DNA from: Carallia brachiata
Lineage: Eukaryota; Streptophyta; Magnoliopsida; Malpighiales; Rhizophoraceae
Length of the DNA stretch: 64,000 nucleotides
Reading direction: 5' to 3'
Assembly (NCBI GenBank): GCA_021464245.1
Contig: JADCRB010000013.1
Coordinates: forward strand, 1,681,424 to 1,745,423
Shown: one piece after another, positions 23,843 through 36,273 of the stretch
How positions within the stretch are numbered: the first letter of the stretch is position 1
Layout: the number at the start of each line of letters is the position of its first letter
Made by a program: the position numbers and the translations under genes
The notes under the pieces: generated by a model
Databases searched by the model: none
The model's input: only the letters and a program-made list of their open reading frames with translations
What the model was told of the DNA's origin: nothing

Positions 23843-23969
23843 TCCGGACGATTACGCAGCTGAACAAATGAAGGCCACAAAAGCCACGTGGACAGATGAC
23901 AAGCAGAAGTGGTCTAAGCATGCGAAAGATGTTTTTGTCTCTTTAATGTTGTGTTTGTTTGGCTGTTAA
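23829..23969 (+). pseudogene. Short open frame, possible Myb/SANT-like domain start
   Basis: From ATG 23829 the frame reads MAIICPDDYAAEQMKATKAT, then a tryptophan-centred stretch WTDDKQKWSKHAKDVFVSLM, then a stop at 23967. The K-A-T-W-T-D-D pattern resembles the start of Myb/SANT-like domains in plant L10-interacting and Harbinger-accessory proteins, but the remaining helices are missing. If real, it is a fragment carried at the edge of the repeat. It may also be chance. Confidence 0.18.
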
Positions 23970-25768
23970 AAGAGAAAAAGAAAAGTGAATGATTTTTTTT
24001 TTTAAATTTGGGAACACAAAAGAACAAGTTGTAAAGAATAAGTTATCAAGTTATCAAATTAATTGAGAAAAGTAAAAAAACTATATAAATTGACCAGTAA
24101 AGTAGAATTAAATTTTTTTTTGAAAAAATAAATTTATTTAAATATTCAATCTCTACATCCTAACCATAAAATTCAATTCTTCCACAAACCATCACCGAAG
24201 CCATTGCTACTAATAATTCAAGTCAACAGGAATAACAAGAATAATATAGTAATTTTACATATAATTATGTTTTGCATCATTTTTTATTTAATCAAACATA
24301 TTAATTTATTTTTAATTATTTTTTTCCCACATAATTATTATTATCCGAACAACAGAATCATTCATTTTTCTTTCTCATAATTTTTTTATCAAATTTTTTC
24401 TTTTTCGACACTTTTTTTCTATTAAATTCTTACAATCCAAACTGAGTATAAGAGACAAAGGTTAAAATAATTATTATAAGAAATTGTAAGAATGGGTTTA
24501 AAAAATAATAATTTAATTAATTTTTTAAAAAAAATTATATTCTCTGTAACTCTCTCTGTCCTCGCAATCTCTGTCTTTGAATTCTTTCTTCTTACCGGCC
24601 ACAAAAACACACTTGGCCCACCCACATTCAATTAGTGGACAAAGATTTATTATAAAAAATGTTTGAAAATTTATTTTATCATTTTTGTAAGAAGTCAATT
24701 ATTCGTTGAGATGTTCTCATTTCACATATCCTTGGAGCATTCCAGTGCACTCAAAAATCAAAGAAGTCAAAGTTAAAAAAGTCTGACAAAATAGAAAGCG
24801 TAAATTATAATTTCTCCAATAAACATGCTTTAAATTGTCAAATCGATGTGGTTCAAAAAAAAAATGTTAAATCGATTAAAACGATCCGCAAATACTGCAA
24901 TTGTTCAACTAGTTATCTTCTTATTATGGTTTTTCAATATTTTCAAATTGCTGCTAACACCGAGTTTGTAGATAAGTATTACACAGCCTAATGGAAAGAT
25001 TGAGTAATCTTATTATATGCAAATATGTCTAATAGACCGAAAATTAAATTATTAGCATTGGATGCAGTATACTTCCCATCAATTGCGTAAATTTGGCACC
25101 ACTAACCAACTGCCTTTGGCCACAAGTGTGCTTAAATCTCTTGGCGGGGATAGGCCTCATCACAGGTCTAGGTTGCACTAAAATCGAATAGATTTTATCT
25201 AAAGACATTCAAGTAATTAAAAATATATCTTTAAATTTTAGAGATCTTAAATTTTAGTATTGAAAAAGAAATATGAGATTTGTAGGAGAGAAAGGAAAAA
25301 AAAAAAAAAGATTGATGGTCAAATATTGACTAAGCAGCCCGTCCTTATTCAGCTCAATTTTTTTTTAAAAAAATAATAATAATGTACAATTCCATTGAAA
25401 GTATTATTGTCTCACAAAATTGCAATGTCCGATTGCACTTATCACAAAAATAATCCATATGATTTTTTTTTTCTCACATTTCCTTTCTCACATAAAATTC
25501 AAACAAGAAAGAATAATTTCCTAGTAAGCTTTCTTTTAATTTAACAATTTTCTTTGCCTCCATTTTTCACATAATAATCCATCCATAATGAAAACACATG
25601 CGTAGCCAAATTTGCACTAGGTTCCTTGGGCGTGCGAGAGGAGGAATCGCCATATGGGGTTTCTTTTCCATTAATTTTGAGCTGAAAAGCAAAATAGAAA
25701 TTTAGTCCACGTTTATGGTGAAATCATCCTAGCAGAAGAGAAGAGCTTTCTTTGCCCAAACAAAGAGA
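23970..25768. other. AT-rich spacer
   Basis: I recognise no gene or bounded repeat in this stretch. It contains several poly-A/T tracts. Confidence 0.5.
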
Positions 25769-25800
25769 GGGGGGGGGGGGGGGGGGGTGGGGGGGGGGGG
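25769..25800 (+). repeat. Poly-G tract (19 G, T, 12 G)
   Basis: A run of 19 G, one T, then 12 G, extremely unusual in this AT-rich context and able to form G-quadruplexes on the plus strand. The exact length is likely to be unreliable in any assembly. Confidence 0.9.
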
Positions 25801-26430
25801 AAGAAGAGGGCCTTTCTTCAAATTCTCTTGCTTTTTTGGGGTAAAGAAATGAGAAAATCCGGTTGTTATCCACAAACCTGTAAGGGAGGATTGCTCTTTT
25901 TTACTGTGCACAATGAGTTGGGCTTCTACAATAACCTGCAAAGAAGCATATTACAAGAGTCCAAAAAAGGTGACCAACTTCTCTCATATTGTACGAATAG
26001 ACATACGTTTAGTTTTATCAAATGTTTTAATAAAAATTCAAATTCATGACTGTATGGTATGAACAAATCCCCTAAACATAACACCACAATGATCTGTAGT
26101 TCTTCAAAATTTCTTAGGTATATAAATCACAATGGACAATTCATATAGGTTAGTTTGTAGAATGCAGACATGTTCTTACTTGAGGCCAGTGAAACTCTAG
26201 GCCAGCCATTTAGCCAAAAAAACTTTTCAACTCACGCCCAGCCTAGCCTAGTTTAGGCTAAAACAACTTACAGAAAGGGGCAAAAGAAAAATGACTTTCG
26301 AATGAACGAGATTAGATCCGTAAAATGTTCTAAAACTCGAACATTTGATTTCAAGAAAAGAAAAGAATAGAAAATTCAGTTTAGATTCCGGCCAAAAGAA
26401 AAAAGAAAATTCAGTTTAGATTGAGTCGGG
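25801..26430. other. Non-coding spacer
   Basis: Low-AT patches but no convincing protein. Nothing else seen. Confidence 0.4.
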
Positions 26431-26602
26431 CAACCCTGTAAGATTTGCAAATCATGCATACTAATCCATAACGAAATTGCTCTAGATACCTGTCAAAGCC
26501 ACAAAATCATGTCTAAGCCTGCCTATTTTGTGGGCAGTCCGGTGGACTCCATAGGCTCAAGTACGCAGAATCCACTTCATATTCGAAAGGCCTTCCGGGC
26601 AC
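26431..26602 (+). repeat. Dispersed ~150-bp repeat, copy 1
   Basis: It shares the phrases ctgtcaaagccacaaaa, 'cctattttgtgg' and 'caagtacgcag' in the same order and orientation with 46853-47002. No coding potential is evident. This is a small interspersed repeat of unknown class. Confidence 0.5.
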
Positions 26603-26651
26603 AAGTCTACTTTAGAAAAAAAAAAAAAAAAAAAAAAGGTATAGATATATG

Positions 26652-26878
26652 TTAGGAGGATTTTTATTTGATTTACATGTTAAAGTGTAATGAGTTTTTA
26701 TTTTCTACAATTATATTAATAAATGTGAAATAAAAAAAATCTTATCACTTTATTTTGTTATTTCAAAAAGTATTAACGTGATTAAAAAAAAAATGAAGAC
26801 TCATTGCACTTTAATGAGTACAAAAAAATGAAAATTCATTGCATTTTGATGAATTAATTGAACAAAAATCCTCTTAAT
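26652..26878. mobile_element. Foldback MITE, ~227 bp
   Basis: The left end TTAGGAGGATTTTTATTTGA pairs with the right end, whose reverse complement reads TTAAGAGGATTTTTGTTCAA, and the interior also pairs (the taaagtgtaatgag and 'caatgaattttcat' type phrases). Non-coding. The target duplication is not resolved. Confidence 0.5.
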
Positions 26879-28497
26879 ACTTTTTTTTAAAAAAAATAAA
26901 CAATAACTTTATACAAGCAAAAGGCAAACTACCCAACAAGGGAAGACCAGAAAAAGAGAAAAAGATAAATCTCATGTTGGGAAATTTTAAAATTATAATT
27001 AATCTTGTACCTAAATTAATTTGATAGTTATAAAAATGTGCTTAGTGATGAAGTACCACGTTAAAAGAGCCATGCTTATTGGCCCAAAAGATATATTTCT
27101 TAGTCAAATAACTACTGAGAAGTCTAATATTTGCATAGATATTACGTGTAATTTTGTATTTAATTTGATATTTATTTATACAAATATTGTATTTATTAGT
27201 GGATTATACTTCTATTTGCTATTTTATGTTTTTAAGTCAAATGAACGCAAAAAGAAGTAATCAGCGTTAATTTGGTCCTATTTAGACAAATATTCCAACC
27301 CAGTACACTGTTCGATTTTTCAGTCATAACTTTCTCTACACAAGTCGAAATTAGATGATTCTTAACTTGAATTGAAGTTAAGAGATAGTGCTACAATTTT
27401 TGTGTTTTAACCAAATTCATATTTTGTTTAAAGATGGTCAAAATTTGGTCAAAAATCACGGGATTAAAACGGTCTAAATTTTATAGCCCTTTTCTACTCT
27501 GATTCAAATTTTTAGGTCTTCTAACTACAACCCCTTTAAGGGTATTTAAGGCCAACATGGTTAGAAGTAAAAAGGGGCCTTTGGAGGCTATTCATTTAGA
27601 TGCAAGAGAAAGGTACTGCAAAGAGCGAAGAAGAGAGGAGCATAAAAAAGGAACACGAAGACGTCGGATACGAGTTTTTCAATTTCTTTTCTTTCATTTC
27701 TTTTTCTTTTGAACTTTATGATATTTAATTCTTGTTTTTCTTTAATTTTTAGTGTGAGTAGCTAAAATCCTAAACTAGTGTGAAATCCTAAACTAGTATG
27801 AAAGAGATGTAGCCTTAGTTTAGGGTTGGGTTATTTGATTTTTGTGAATGTTTAGTAGTTCTTTTAGTTTTATTACAATTATATGTTGAGAATTTAGTTT
27901 GATTTATCTATTTTGAACTTACTTATACTTTTATATCTGGTCATCATGAAAGTAGTCATATTATTTGTATTGAGATCGACTGATGAGATACAGTCGTGTA
28001 AACATATGAACTTTGAGTCATACATGAATTAAGTTTATATAATGTCACTAGAAATTCTCTATTTTTAATGAGTTTGATCTACTTTTATATTAGTTCAAGA
28101 GAAGATCATAAATAGATTCAATAAGGTTAGAGTTGTTTGACAAAGAATATTAATTAAAGAAAAAGAATTGATATTCAAATCATTAATACACAAAATTCAT
28201 CTAATTCAGCCCCTTTTAAGTGAAAACTCATAACTCTAGCACGTTCTATCTTGTGTTCAGTTTTAACTAAGTTGCCTATGATTCTTCATTAGTTTGTTGC
28301 TTAATTTAATTTAATTAATAGTTTTGCTTTTTTTTTTATAAGTAAAGTAAGAATTTTATTAACTGAATAAGAAGTTACAATGTATATCAAGTATAAACTA
28401 TTCTAACAAAGAAGGAAGCTGAATACCAAATTTAAAAATTAAAGACAACAAAAGGAATTAAGGAAATCCCCAAGGATAGCAATGGCAACTTAAATCA

Positions 28498-29722
28498 TTA
28501 GCTTGACATAAGAGAAGAGATAAGCTTGCCACGCAGTACATCAACAGTTAGGAGAAGATTTTGAGCTTGAAAAGGAAGAATGCAATTTCCACCCTTGAGC
28601 CAAGAGTATGTGTGTGCTAGAATTTCATATTTAAGAAATGGCCATTTTGAAGTCCGATCAAGATCTTGAAAAATTCTTCTTATTGCGCACTGACTAGATA
28701 GTTCAAAATATAGTGTAGAAGAGAGTAGTCCAAATTGGCTTTCCAACTTTCTCCAAAACCAATCCTTGCGACAACACAAATAGGTCCTCAAAAGGAGTTA
28801 GGAATATACCTACTCAAACCCCACCAATCAACTATGCCACACCTTAGGCCCCAAAAAATTTGCATTGGAAGAGGAGATGGATTGAGGTTTCTATGGTAGA
28901 ATCACAGAAAATGATACCACGCTTTAATAAGACACTTTTGGCGCAAATTTTGTCAAAAGTGGTCATCCAAACAAAAATCTCAACCTTAGAAGGAGCAGGA
29001 TTGAGCCATATATTAGGATAATTCTGATTGTACAGAGGAACATTCAAGTTGTTTGGTGAATGACCGAACACTATAATCTCCAAATGAACAATTAGCCCAA
29101 AGCAAGGTGTCTTCCAAATGGAGGGAAGGGATTGTGAGCGAATAACTGAACGCTAGGCAGCCAAATTGTTAATTTCCCATGAAAAGAGACTATGATGCCA
29201 CTTAAAATTTCATTCCCATTTTCCATTAACCCAAACTCTACATTCACAAATTAGAGTGTCTTTATTTTGAGCTAAAGCTGCAAGTCTAGGAAATAAGGAC
29301 ACAAGAGGAGAATTACCAATCCAATGATCCATCCAAAATTTTATACACCTATCATCCTGAATCTGAAAACGTAGGTCATTATCAATTAAGTTTTTAGCGG
29401 TCACATCTCCAATAGCAAAGGAAGTAATATCCTTCCAAAGAATTGAAGTATTTTTAGGATTTGACTCGGGCCACCAAATGGAGGAAGAGTAATTGTACTT
29501 GAAGACAATCAAAGGGCGCCACATAGAGTCTTTATCTTTAGCAAATCTCCATATCCATTTCAAAAGCAAAGCTTGGTTTTTATGTAGCAAAGAGCCCACT
29601 CTTAAACCACCAGATTTTTTGGGCTTGCATATAGTTTCCCAGCTAACTAAACACATCTTCCTTTTTTCAATATCACCAGCCCAAAAAAATTGTCTTTGGA
29701 AAGCAACAATTTCTTTTGCCAC
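28498..29722 (-). pseudogene. LINE C-terminal zf-RVT region (broken)
   Basis: 29722-29210 has FFWAGDIEKRKMCLVSWETI, then CKPKKSGGLRVGSL, typical of the post-RT part of plant L1 elements. 29083-28844 has the WLNPAPSKVEIFVW and HLLFQCKF blocks of the zf-RVT domain. Several frame breaks separate the pieces. Confidence 0.75.
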
Positions 29723-30960
29723 AAGGCGTGGGATTTTAAAAATAGAAAGATAATAAAGAGGAAGAAAGGCAAGTATCCATTTAATAAGTGTAAGTCTGTC
29801 ACCTGTGGATAAGAGTTTGCCTTTTCAACTAGTAAGCCTACTCTGAATCTTCGCATGAACAAGATCCCAAGTGGATTTTTACTAGGGTTAGCACTCTGTG
29901 GAAGCCCGAGGTACTTGATAGGCAAGAATTCAACTTTAGCTCTAATAATATAAGCCATAGACCGTAGCCATTTGGAGTCAACATTCAAGCCTGTAATAGA
30001 GCTCTTTAAGAAATTAACTTTAAGACCAGATGCTAATTCAAAGTAACAAAGAGTTATCTTGAGATTAAGAAGACCATTGTGATCTGGGCAGCAAAAAACC
30101 ATAATACATTGGCAAACTGGAGATGAGAAAGAGTAAATGTTGAAGCTTGTCCATTAATGCAAACACCCTGAAAAAGATTAAGGTTACAATCTTTATACAA
30201 GAGACAGAGAGGCCTTTAGCTGCAATAATAAAAATAAAGGGGGACAGTGGATCCCTTTGATGAAGACCTCGCTAAAAGTGAATCTTTGGTGTGGGGGACC
30301 CATTAACTAGCACTAAAATGTCAGCCGTAGAGATGCATTGCCAAATCTAAGAACACCATCTATTTCCAAAGCCCATAAGATGTAAGACACAAGCTAAATA
30401 ACTCCAAGATACAGAGTCAAAGGCCTTATGAAAATTGAATTTAACAATAATGGCGGGCTGCTTGTCATTCTTCATAGCATGAATCAACTCAGATGCCATA
30501 AGCACACCATCTAAAATCTGCCTGCTTTGAATAAAACCAAATTGGTTCTCACTAATTAGCTCACCAATCACTTCCTTTATCTGATTAGTAAGAATTTTAG
30601 AAATAATTTTGTATATACAACCAATTAGGCTAATAGGATGGTAATCAGAAAGAGTAACAGCACCTTGGCCATAAGAGTAATGAAGGAAGAGTTGATACTC
30701 TTAGAAACTAACCAGTTTTGAAGAAGTGGAACACCAAGGGTAGGATGCCATCTTTTAGGATGGACCAAGCAGCCTTGAGAAATGTAAAATTGAACCCATC
30801 TACCGGGGGCTTTGTCACTAGCACAACTCCATACTGCAATCTTTACTTCATCCACTGTAACTTGCGCCTCAAGAGCAACCACGAATGTCTGAGAAAGCCT
30901 TTTGAACCCCACCAAAGCCATAGAGGGTCGACAAGCAATTGGCTCATAATACATCTCATA
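29647..30960 (-). pseudogene. LINE reverse transcriptase domain (broken, catalytic FADD lost)
   Basis: Minus-strand fragments: 30954-30625 (EVKIAVWSCASDKAPG), 30571-30347 (ISENQFGFIQSRQILDGVLM and FNFHKAFDSVSW, where other elements have D-F-x-K-A-F-D), and 30102-29647. Around 30105-30120 the expected F-A-D-D motif reads F-A-N-V before a frame change, so both catalytic aspartates are gone. The element cannot encode active reverse transcriptase. Confidence 0.75.
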
Positions 30961-31436
30961 AAAAAAGCTATAAATCTCACCACGGATATCTTAGATCTTT
31001 TTTAGTAAGAGACCATTAGATCAGATGCTGCTAATGTAATTTTTCCAATGATGTGGAAAATTGAGTGTTTTTGTCCCTTCTTTAACCAAGAGATTTGGGA
31101 TTTTTGCTGCCATAAAGATTCTTGCATTTTATGCTTCTCCTAAAGCTTTGACCATAATATCTTAGGAAAGGTTAATTGATCTGAGGACAGAGGACCAATT
31201 TTTTGGAGCTTGTCAAGGCTAGCCAACTCTGATTCAATCTTAATAATTTCTATATTGATGTACCCATAGTCCTATTTGTTCCACTTTTTGAGAAATAATT
31301 TAAGCAATTTAAGGTTATGGACCACCCAAAAAGGGTCTAATGGATCACAACTGAAATGTTTCCAAATGTTACCTACCAGCTCCAAGAAGCTTGGATAAAT
31401 AAGTCAGCATTTAATAAAGCAAAATGGTTTAGGCCT

Positions 31437-32140
31437 CTAGTTGACATTATCAGATTCTAGTAAAAGTGGGCAATGATCTGACAAGCACTTATTGAGAGCC
31501 CACTGCTTCAGGTTGGGGAAAATAGATACTAGCTTAAGATTCAAAATAAATCTATCAATGCGGCTCATGGACACCGAGTTTCCCCAAGTGAATATTCTAT
31601 CTAATAATGGCAAATCAAAGATCTCCATAGCATCCAAAAATTCAGCAAAGTCTTTCATACTTGTAAAGAAATGTCCATCGCAAGAAGAGCGCTCACCAGG
31701 CACTAGTGTAGTATTGAAGTCACCCCCATTCAAAAATAAACCATTTACTAAGGACCTTAGATCCAGAGGCTTAGAACACAAGACTCTACAACTAGTATCA
31801 CCATTATGTCCATAAACATCGACCACAGTATAATCTAATGAACAGTTAAAGAAGGTACCCTTGACTGCGATCCATCGAGGACCTTTATAAATTTTGGAAG
31901 TCTTAAATTGAGCTAGATCCCATATAAAAATGATTCCTCCAAAGTTGCCCAAAGTGCCAACATAAGTCCATTCACACAAATTCGAACCCCAAATGGCTTT
32001 GATATACTTTTATGAGACTTCTAGCATCTTTGTTTCTTGTAGAAGAACAAAATCCACACGTCTACCTTTGACTAAATCATGGACTGCCCTCCTTTTACAC
32101 CCCCTAGCAAGACCATGCACATTCCAACAGAGAAAATTAA
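31437..32140 (-). pseudogene. LINE endonuclease domain (broken)
   Basis: Minus-strand frames carry CWNVHGLARG and VLLQETK (the E of the catalytic Glu motif), GGDFNTTLVPGERSS (the DFN motif), LDRIFTWGN, and the terminal SDHCPLLL (the SDH catalytic motif), characteristic of L1 apurinic/apyrimidinic endonucleases. A stop near 32005 separates the start from the body, so no intact protein can be made. Part of the LINE at 28333-32690. Confidence 0.8.
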
Positions 32141-33138
32141 TCATTTAAATTAAATACACCAGAGAAAAGAAAGAATACAACCTAAGAATTAGTCATTCTC
32201 TTCTTCTCTAACTACAATTTCTATTGGGCTTCTTCCTCTTTATCTAAGTCCTCCAATTGAGTGATCAAATGACATGTTTTCCCTTTGAAGGTAAGCCCAA
32301 GCTATTGTCCAATTTTTTGGCTAGTACTCACTTTAACAAATCCAAATCTCAGGCTCCATTTATTTCGCTTGGTAGGATATAAACATTAGAGATTCTAGCA
32401 TACGGGAGAATAGATTAAAAAGAGCTTGGGTATCCCAATTATCAGGGAGGTTTTCAACATAAAGAGAGGACTCAATGGTTTTAAAAGAGTGTTTGGTGAC
32501 AAGGAGAAGGAAGTTTGGAGGATGAGATTTCATATTTGCCTATGAAGAAGGATGAAGGATGGCTAAAGGGGATGGATTAGGTACTACTTGAGGAAGGGAA
32601 GGGGTGGGGAAGAAGGGGGGCAAGGAGAGGGACCTAGGATGTTTTATCTCCACTGAATTTTTCTTCCTTAGTGTTGAAATGTCTTTCAATTAGTTTTGCT
32701 TTTTATTAATTATTACAAACATTAAATTTTGTTTAAATAGCATAAATCATAGGTAATTCTTTATTCCCATAGATTCGATACCTGAAGTATTCACTAGATT
32801 TTTATTACTACGATCGGCCCTTTACACTTGTAAGATTTTTTCGACCAACTAATCTCCTTTTAAATATGTAATTTGATTATTCACATAGATATAGAGAAGA
32901 TCAAAAAATTCATATATATTTTGTGAGTAATTTTGAATAGTACATAAACTTTTTGAGGGCTTTCTTTCGGTATTGCAATGTGCAATTAAATGCGTTTCAT
33001 TTTATTATTTGAGAGAGTTCGTATAAAATCTCTGTTGCATTTAAGTGAGGGTAAATTTTGTTTAAGAAAAGTAACATTGTTATGTGATTTGAAGCAAATT
33101 CTTTCATATTTCAATCTACTATTTTTTTTGTTCTAACA

Positions 33139-35225
33139 ATTTTAAGGCAAAAAATTATTTAGTTCGTAATTTGTTTGTTGAAAGAGTTTACTTCCAAATT
33201 CTGAAATAAGCCAAAAGTTCAACTTGAATAAGTATGCTATCTTTCTTATTATGTAAAGCACATACAATTTAAGATCCTTGATACAAGATATTACTGGCCC
33301 TTCATGTACATAGATAATAAGTTGCTTGGACATTGGTGGATTGCATTGGTTATTTACACACACAAAAATTACGCTTCCCATTGGCTTGCACAGTTTGTAT
33401 GAATTTCTTCGTAGAGCACTGTCATAGGCCATAGTTTAATGAAACATCATTTTGTTTTGATGATTATTGAAAATAACAAAAAATGTCCATGCATGATAGT
33501 TATTTACATTAGTCTGTATCGCAGATATTTGTGCATATATATGACTGTTAGTTTCGGTGGATCTGATATACATATATGGGCGCAAGTTATGTATATGCAT
33601 ACTAGAATCATAGATGGTTAACGTGACTGTACTAGAATGGATAATTTTCTGGTAATTGGTGGACTAAAAGAAACGTGGTTTCTTTGAGAGGTATGTTAGG
33701 CAAAGGAAATGTTGTTTCCTTTCAGAATTTATATAAAACGAAATGTATAAAATATGCCAGAGATGAAGTCCTTGAAATTATAACTCTAAGGGACATTAAA
33801 TTAAAATGAAGAGGCATCTAGCGCTGAAAAGAAAAAACAGTGACTCAAAAAAAAAAAGAAGAAAAGAAAAAACAAACCAAGGAGCAACGGGCAGTTATGT
33901 GGCCTTAAATTTTGGTCAATTGGCGAATGGAGGAATATTATCGTTACCGATCGAGTATGTCCAATGAATATATATATCTCTCACATACATGTATACATAA
34001 GTGGATAGAAATGCATGCATAGTGATAAAGATCATAGCATACAGAACCTTTGGTCTAATATAAGTGACTTTGACATGCATGATGGATATATACATAGATG
34101 TGAATGGTGATCTCTATGAACGTATATAATAATGTTCTATACATAGTAGGTTTTATACCACCTTTGGTTATTAAGTTTTTATAAATAAATAAATAAATAA
34201 TACAGTTATTCATGACACGTGCATGATAGTTTCCATATATATATATGCATCAGATGGAGAAACAGTGAGATTATTAAATTAAAAAAAAAAATGCACTGGT
34301 GGGGTTGAACATTAATGGATGTAGCAGGCTACCTAAGCACCACTGGATTAAATGCATGTTAATAGAAAAGATGAACATAAAGTTCAACGGAATCTTAAAT
34401 GCATATATGGCTCTTTATGTATGTATTCATATGCATGTTTTTAATTGAATAGATTTCACTTAATTTTGCGTGATAATTTGGAAATTTGTTTTTCAGTGAT
34501 TTAGAATCTTACTCTAATCAAATGTAAGATATCTAAACCGGATTGCTATGTAGTTTGCATGAGTTCATGTCAAGTAATATTTTGGCAATATATTGTTATT
34601 TAATTAGGGTCATAAATCGTAGCTATTGATCATCGAATCCCATACTATTTGTCGGATGCGGGTAGGACCAACGAGGAGAATCGAAGAAGTATCAATAATG
34701 TAATGATGTTAATTATTTCTACAATAAGATTAATGAAATATGGTATAAAAAATCATAACATTAATTTTTGTTACAGAAAAATTAGCACCGTTATAAAAAT
34801 ATTACTCGTTGTTCTATTATTGACACCCTTCTGTCCTTCTCTATTGGGCTTCCTATCATTTTTGTTAACCAAAAAATGAGTTCTTTTGGTATGAGTTTGA
34901 CCCGAAGAGACTTTGTTAGAATGACAAATTGTCATTCAACTACATTGTATTATGTCGTATGGTTGATTATGGGTCAATTTATTTTCTTTCTTTTGCAAAT
35001 AAAAGAAAATAGTAGATGGTCTAAGAATACACGTGCTGTAGTACTAATAAATTAATATAAATATTGTGATACTCGACGATCGCAACCACTAAGCAAGTGT
35101 CTTTAATGCATTGAAGTTAATAATTCTTTAGGATAAAATGATGAGATGTTAATCAGTAATCGTAATATGTTTTAATAACCACATGGTGGTTAATATCATA
35201 ATGAATATGTAAGACTTTTGAAGAG
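33139..35225. other. Gene-free spacer
   Basis: No coding region could be supported. 33450-34450 is enriched in GCATGC/TGCATG-type words and in (TA)n stretches. 34880-35220 is AT-rich and has a composition similar to retroelement leader sequence. I see no transposon ends here. Confidence 0.4.
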
Positions 35226-36085
35226 TTAGTTGTCCATTAAAAGGAAGGTTAATCCTTAACTAAAAAAATTAGCGAAAACTTGATGGACAGTACATTAAGT
35301 AAAGATGGGTCTCAAGTCAATAAATATCAATTACCTATGATAAAATTTCGACTCAATATTTCATACATCATCAATGTAATTGAAGCACTATAAATAATTC
35401 TTTCCATCCTAAATGTTTATTGTACTTAGTACTCACATTAAATTGGGAGGTTTATCTTTTAAAGCTCTTAACAGAGTTTAAAAAGTGTTTTGAGGTAAGG
35501 GTCCTAATCTGCCTATATAAATGAGAATGTTAATGGCATTCTAATAAGCTTAAGTACTTTAACTTTAAAACACTTATAAAAAGAATATAGACACAATAAC
35601 TTTTAATATGTCAAATACTTAAAAAAAGAAATATAATATTGGATAGTCAAATGTGTTAGTTGTCTATTAAAAGGAAGGTTAATCCTTAACTAAAAAAATT
35701 AGCGAAAATTTGATGGACAATACATTAAGTAAAGATGGGTCTCAAGTCAATAAATATCAATTACCTATGATAGAACTTCGACTCAATATTTCATACATCA
35801 TCAATGTAATTGAAGCACTATAAATAATTCTTTCCATCCTAAATGTTTATTTTACTTAATACTCAAATTAAATTGGGAGGTTTATCTTTTAAAGCTCTTA
35901 ACAGAGTTTAAAAAGTGTTTTGAGGTAAGGGTCCTAATCTGCCTATATAAATGTGAATGTTAATGGCATTCTAATAAGTTTAAGTACTTTAACTTTAAAA
36001 CACTTATAAAAAGAATATAGACACAATAACTTTTAATATGTCAAATACTTAAAAAAAGAAATATAATATTGTATAGTCAAATGTG
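35226..36085 (+). repeat. Tandem duplication, two 430-bp units
   Basis: Unit 1 (35226-35655) and unit 2 (35656-36085) both start ttagttgtc and end tagtcaaatgtg, with exactly 430-base spacing throughout. They differ at only about a dozen positions by eye, so this is a recent head-to-tail duplication. Each unit holds a TATA-like cctatataaatg and tataaataatt. I find no coding region; the unit may derive from part of an LTR. Confidence 0.9.
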
Positions 36086-36273
36086 TAGAATATTTTTATA
36101 CTTTATTAATAAAAATAGTTGGTTAAAAACTTATCTACCATATTATTGAGATTTATTGTAATGTATATTTCATAATATGAGGTTCAATTTAAAAGACACC
36201 TTTACTAATGCATTTGATTTTTAGAATTGCTGAGAATCCTGTACATTTTCTAATTTTAATAATTACGGGAGAT

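Larger units (their letters stand above)
28333..32690 (-). mobile_element. L1-type LINE (non-LTR retrotransposon), decayed, 14-bp TSD
   Basis: A ~4.36-kb minus-strand LINE. The target duplication TAGTTTTGCTTTTT is at 28319-28332 and again at 32691-32704, and the left edge carries a T run (poly-A tail of the minus-strand element). Coding order on the minus strand is: apurinic endonuclease start around 32140 (NVHGLARG, then FVLLQETKM), endonuclease body 31979-31437, reverse transcriptase 30960-29650, zinc-binding zf-RVT region 29722-28498. All are interrupted by stops and frameshifts. It is probably 5' truncated, because full plant L1 elements are nearer 6 kb. Confidence 0.85.
27116..32847 (+). 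mobile_element. Retroelement-like insertion within the LTR, itself carrying a LINE
   Basis: The inserted block starts TGAGAAG and ends CGACCA, flanked by ACTAC (27111-27115) and ACTAA (32848-32852), a 4-of-5 match. Without the LINE it would be about 1.36 kb. 27250-28318 and 32705-32847 read like the non-coding leader of plant LTR retrotransposons (for example cgatcggccctttacacttg near the right end). I found no terminal repeats of its own and no coding region, so it is a non-autonomous or truncated element. The call is tentative. Confidence 0.35.
26975..33138 (+). mobile_element. LTR-like element split by a large nested insertion
   Basis: The left part, 26975-27115, begins TGTTGGGAAATTTT and the right part, 32848-33138, ends TTCTAACA. 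Joined, they match in order the intact element at 36274-36700 (TGTTGGAG...TTCCAACA). Shared phrases include aaaagatatatttct on the left and 'gagcaattttgaat'-type, 'gtttcattttatt' and 'cttctattacattta'-type on the right. It is therefore an old LTR (solo or fragment) interrupted by the insertion at 27116-32847. Confidence 0.55.

Noticed and set aside
25729..25941. Minus-strand frame with a proline run
   Set aside because: The run of prolines is only the complement of the poly-G tract; there is no domain and no codon bias.
33142..34879. Small frames of 60-96 residues considered as genes
   Set aside because: No start context, domain or splice support; the composition is that of spacer DNA.
35226..36085. 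Direct repeats considered as a CRISPR-like array or LTR pair
   Set aside because: There are only two long units with no spacer between them and no TG/CA ends; the organism is a plant. It is a tandem duplication.
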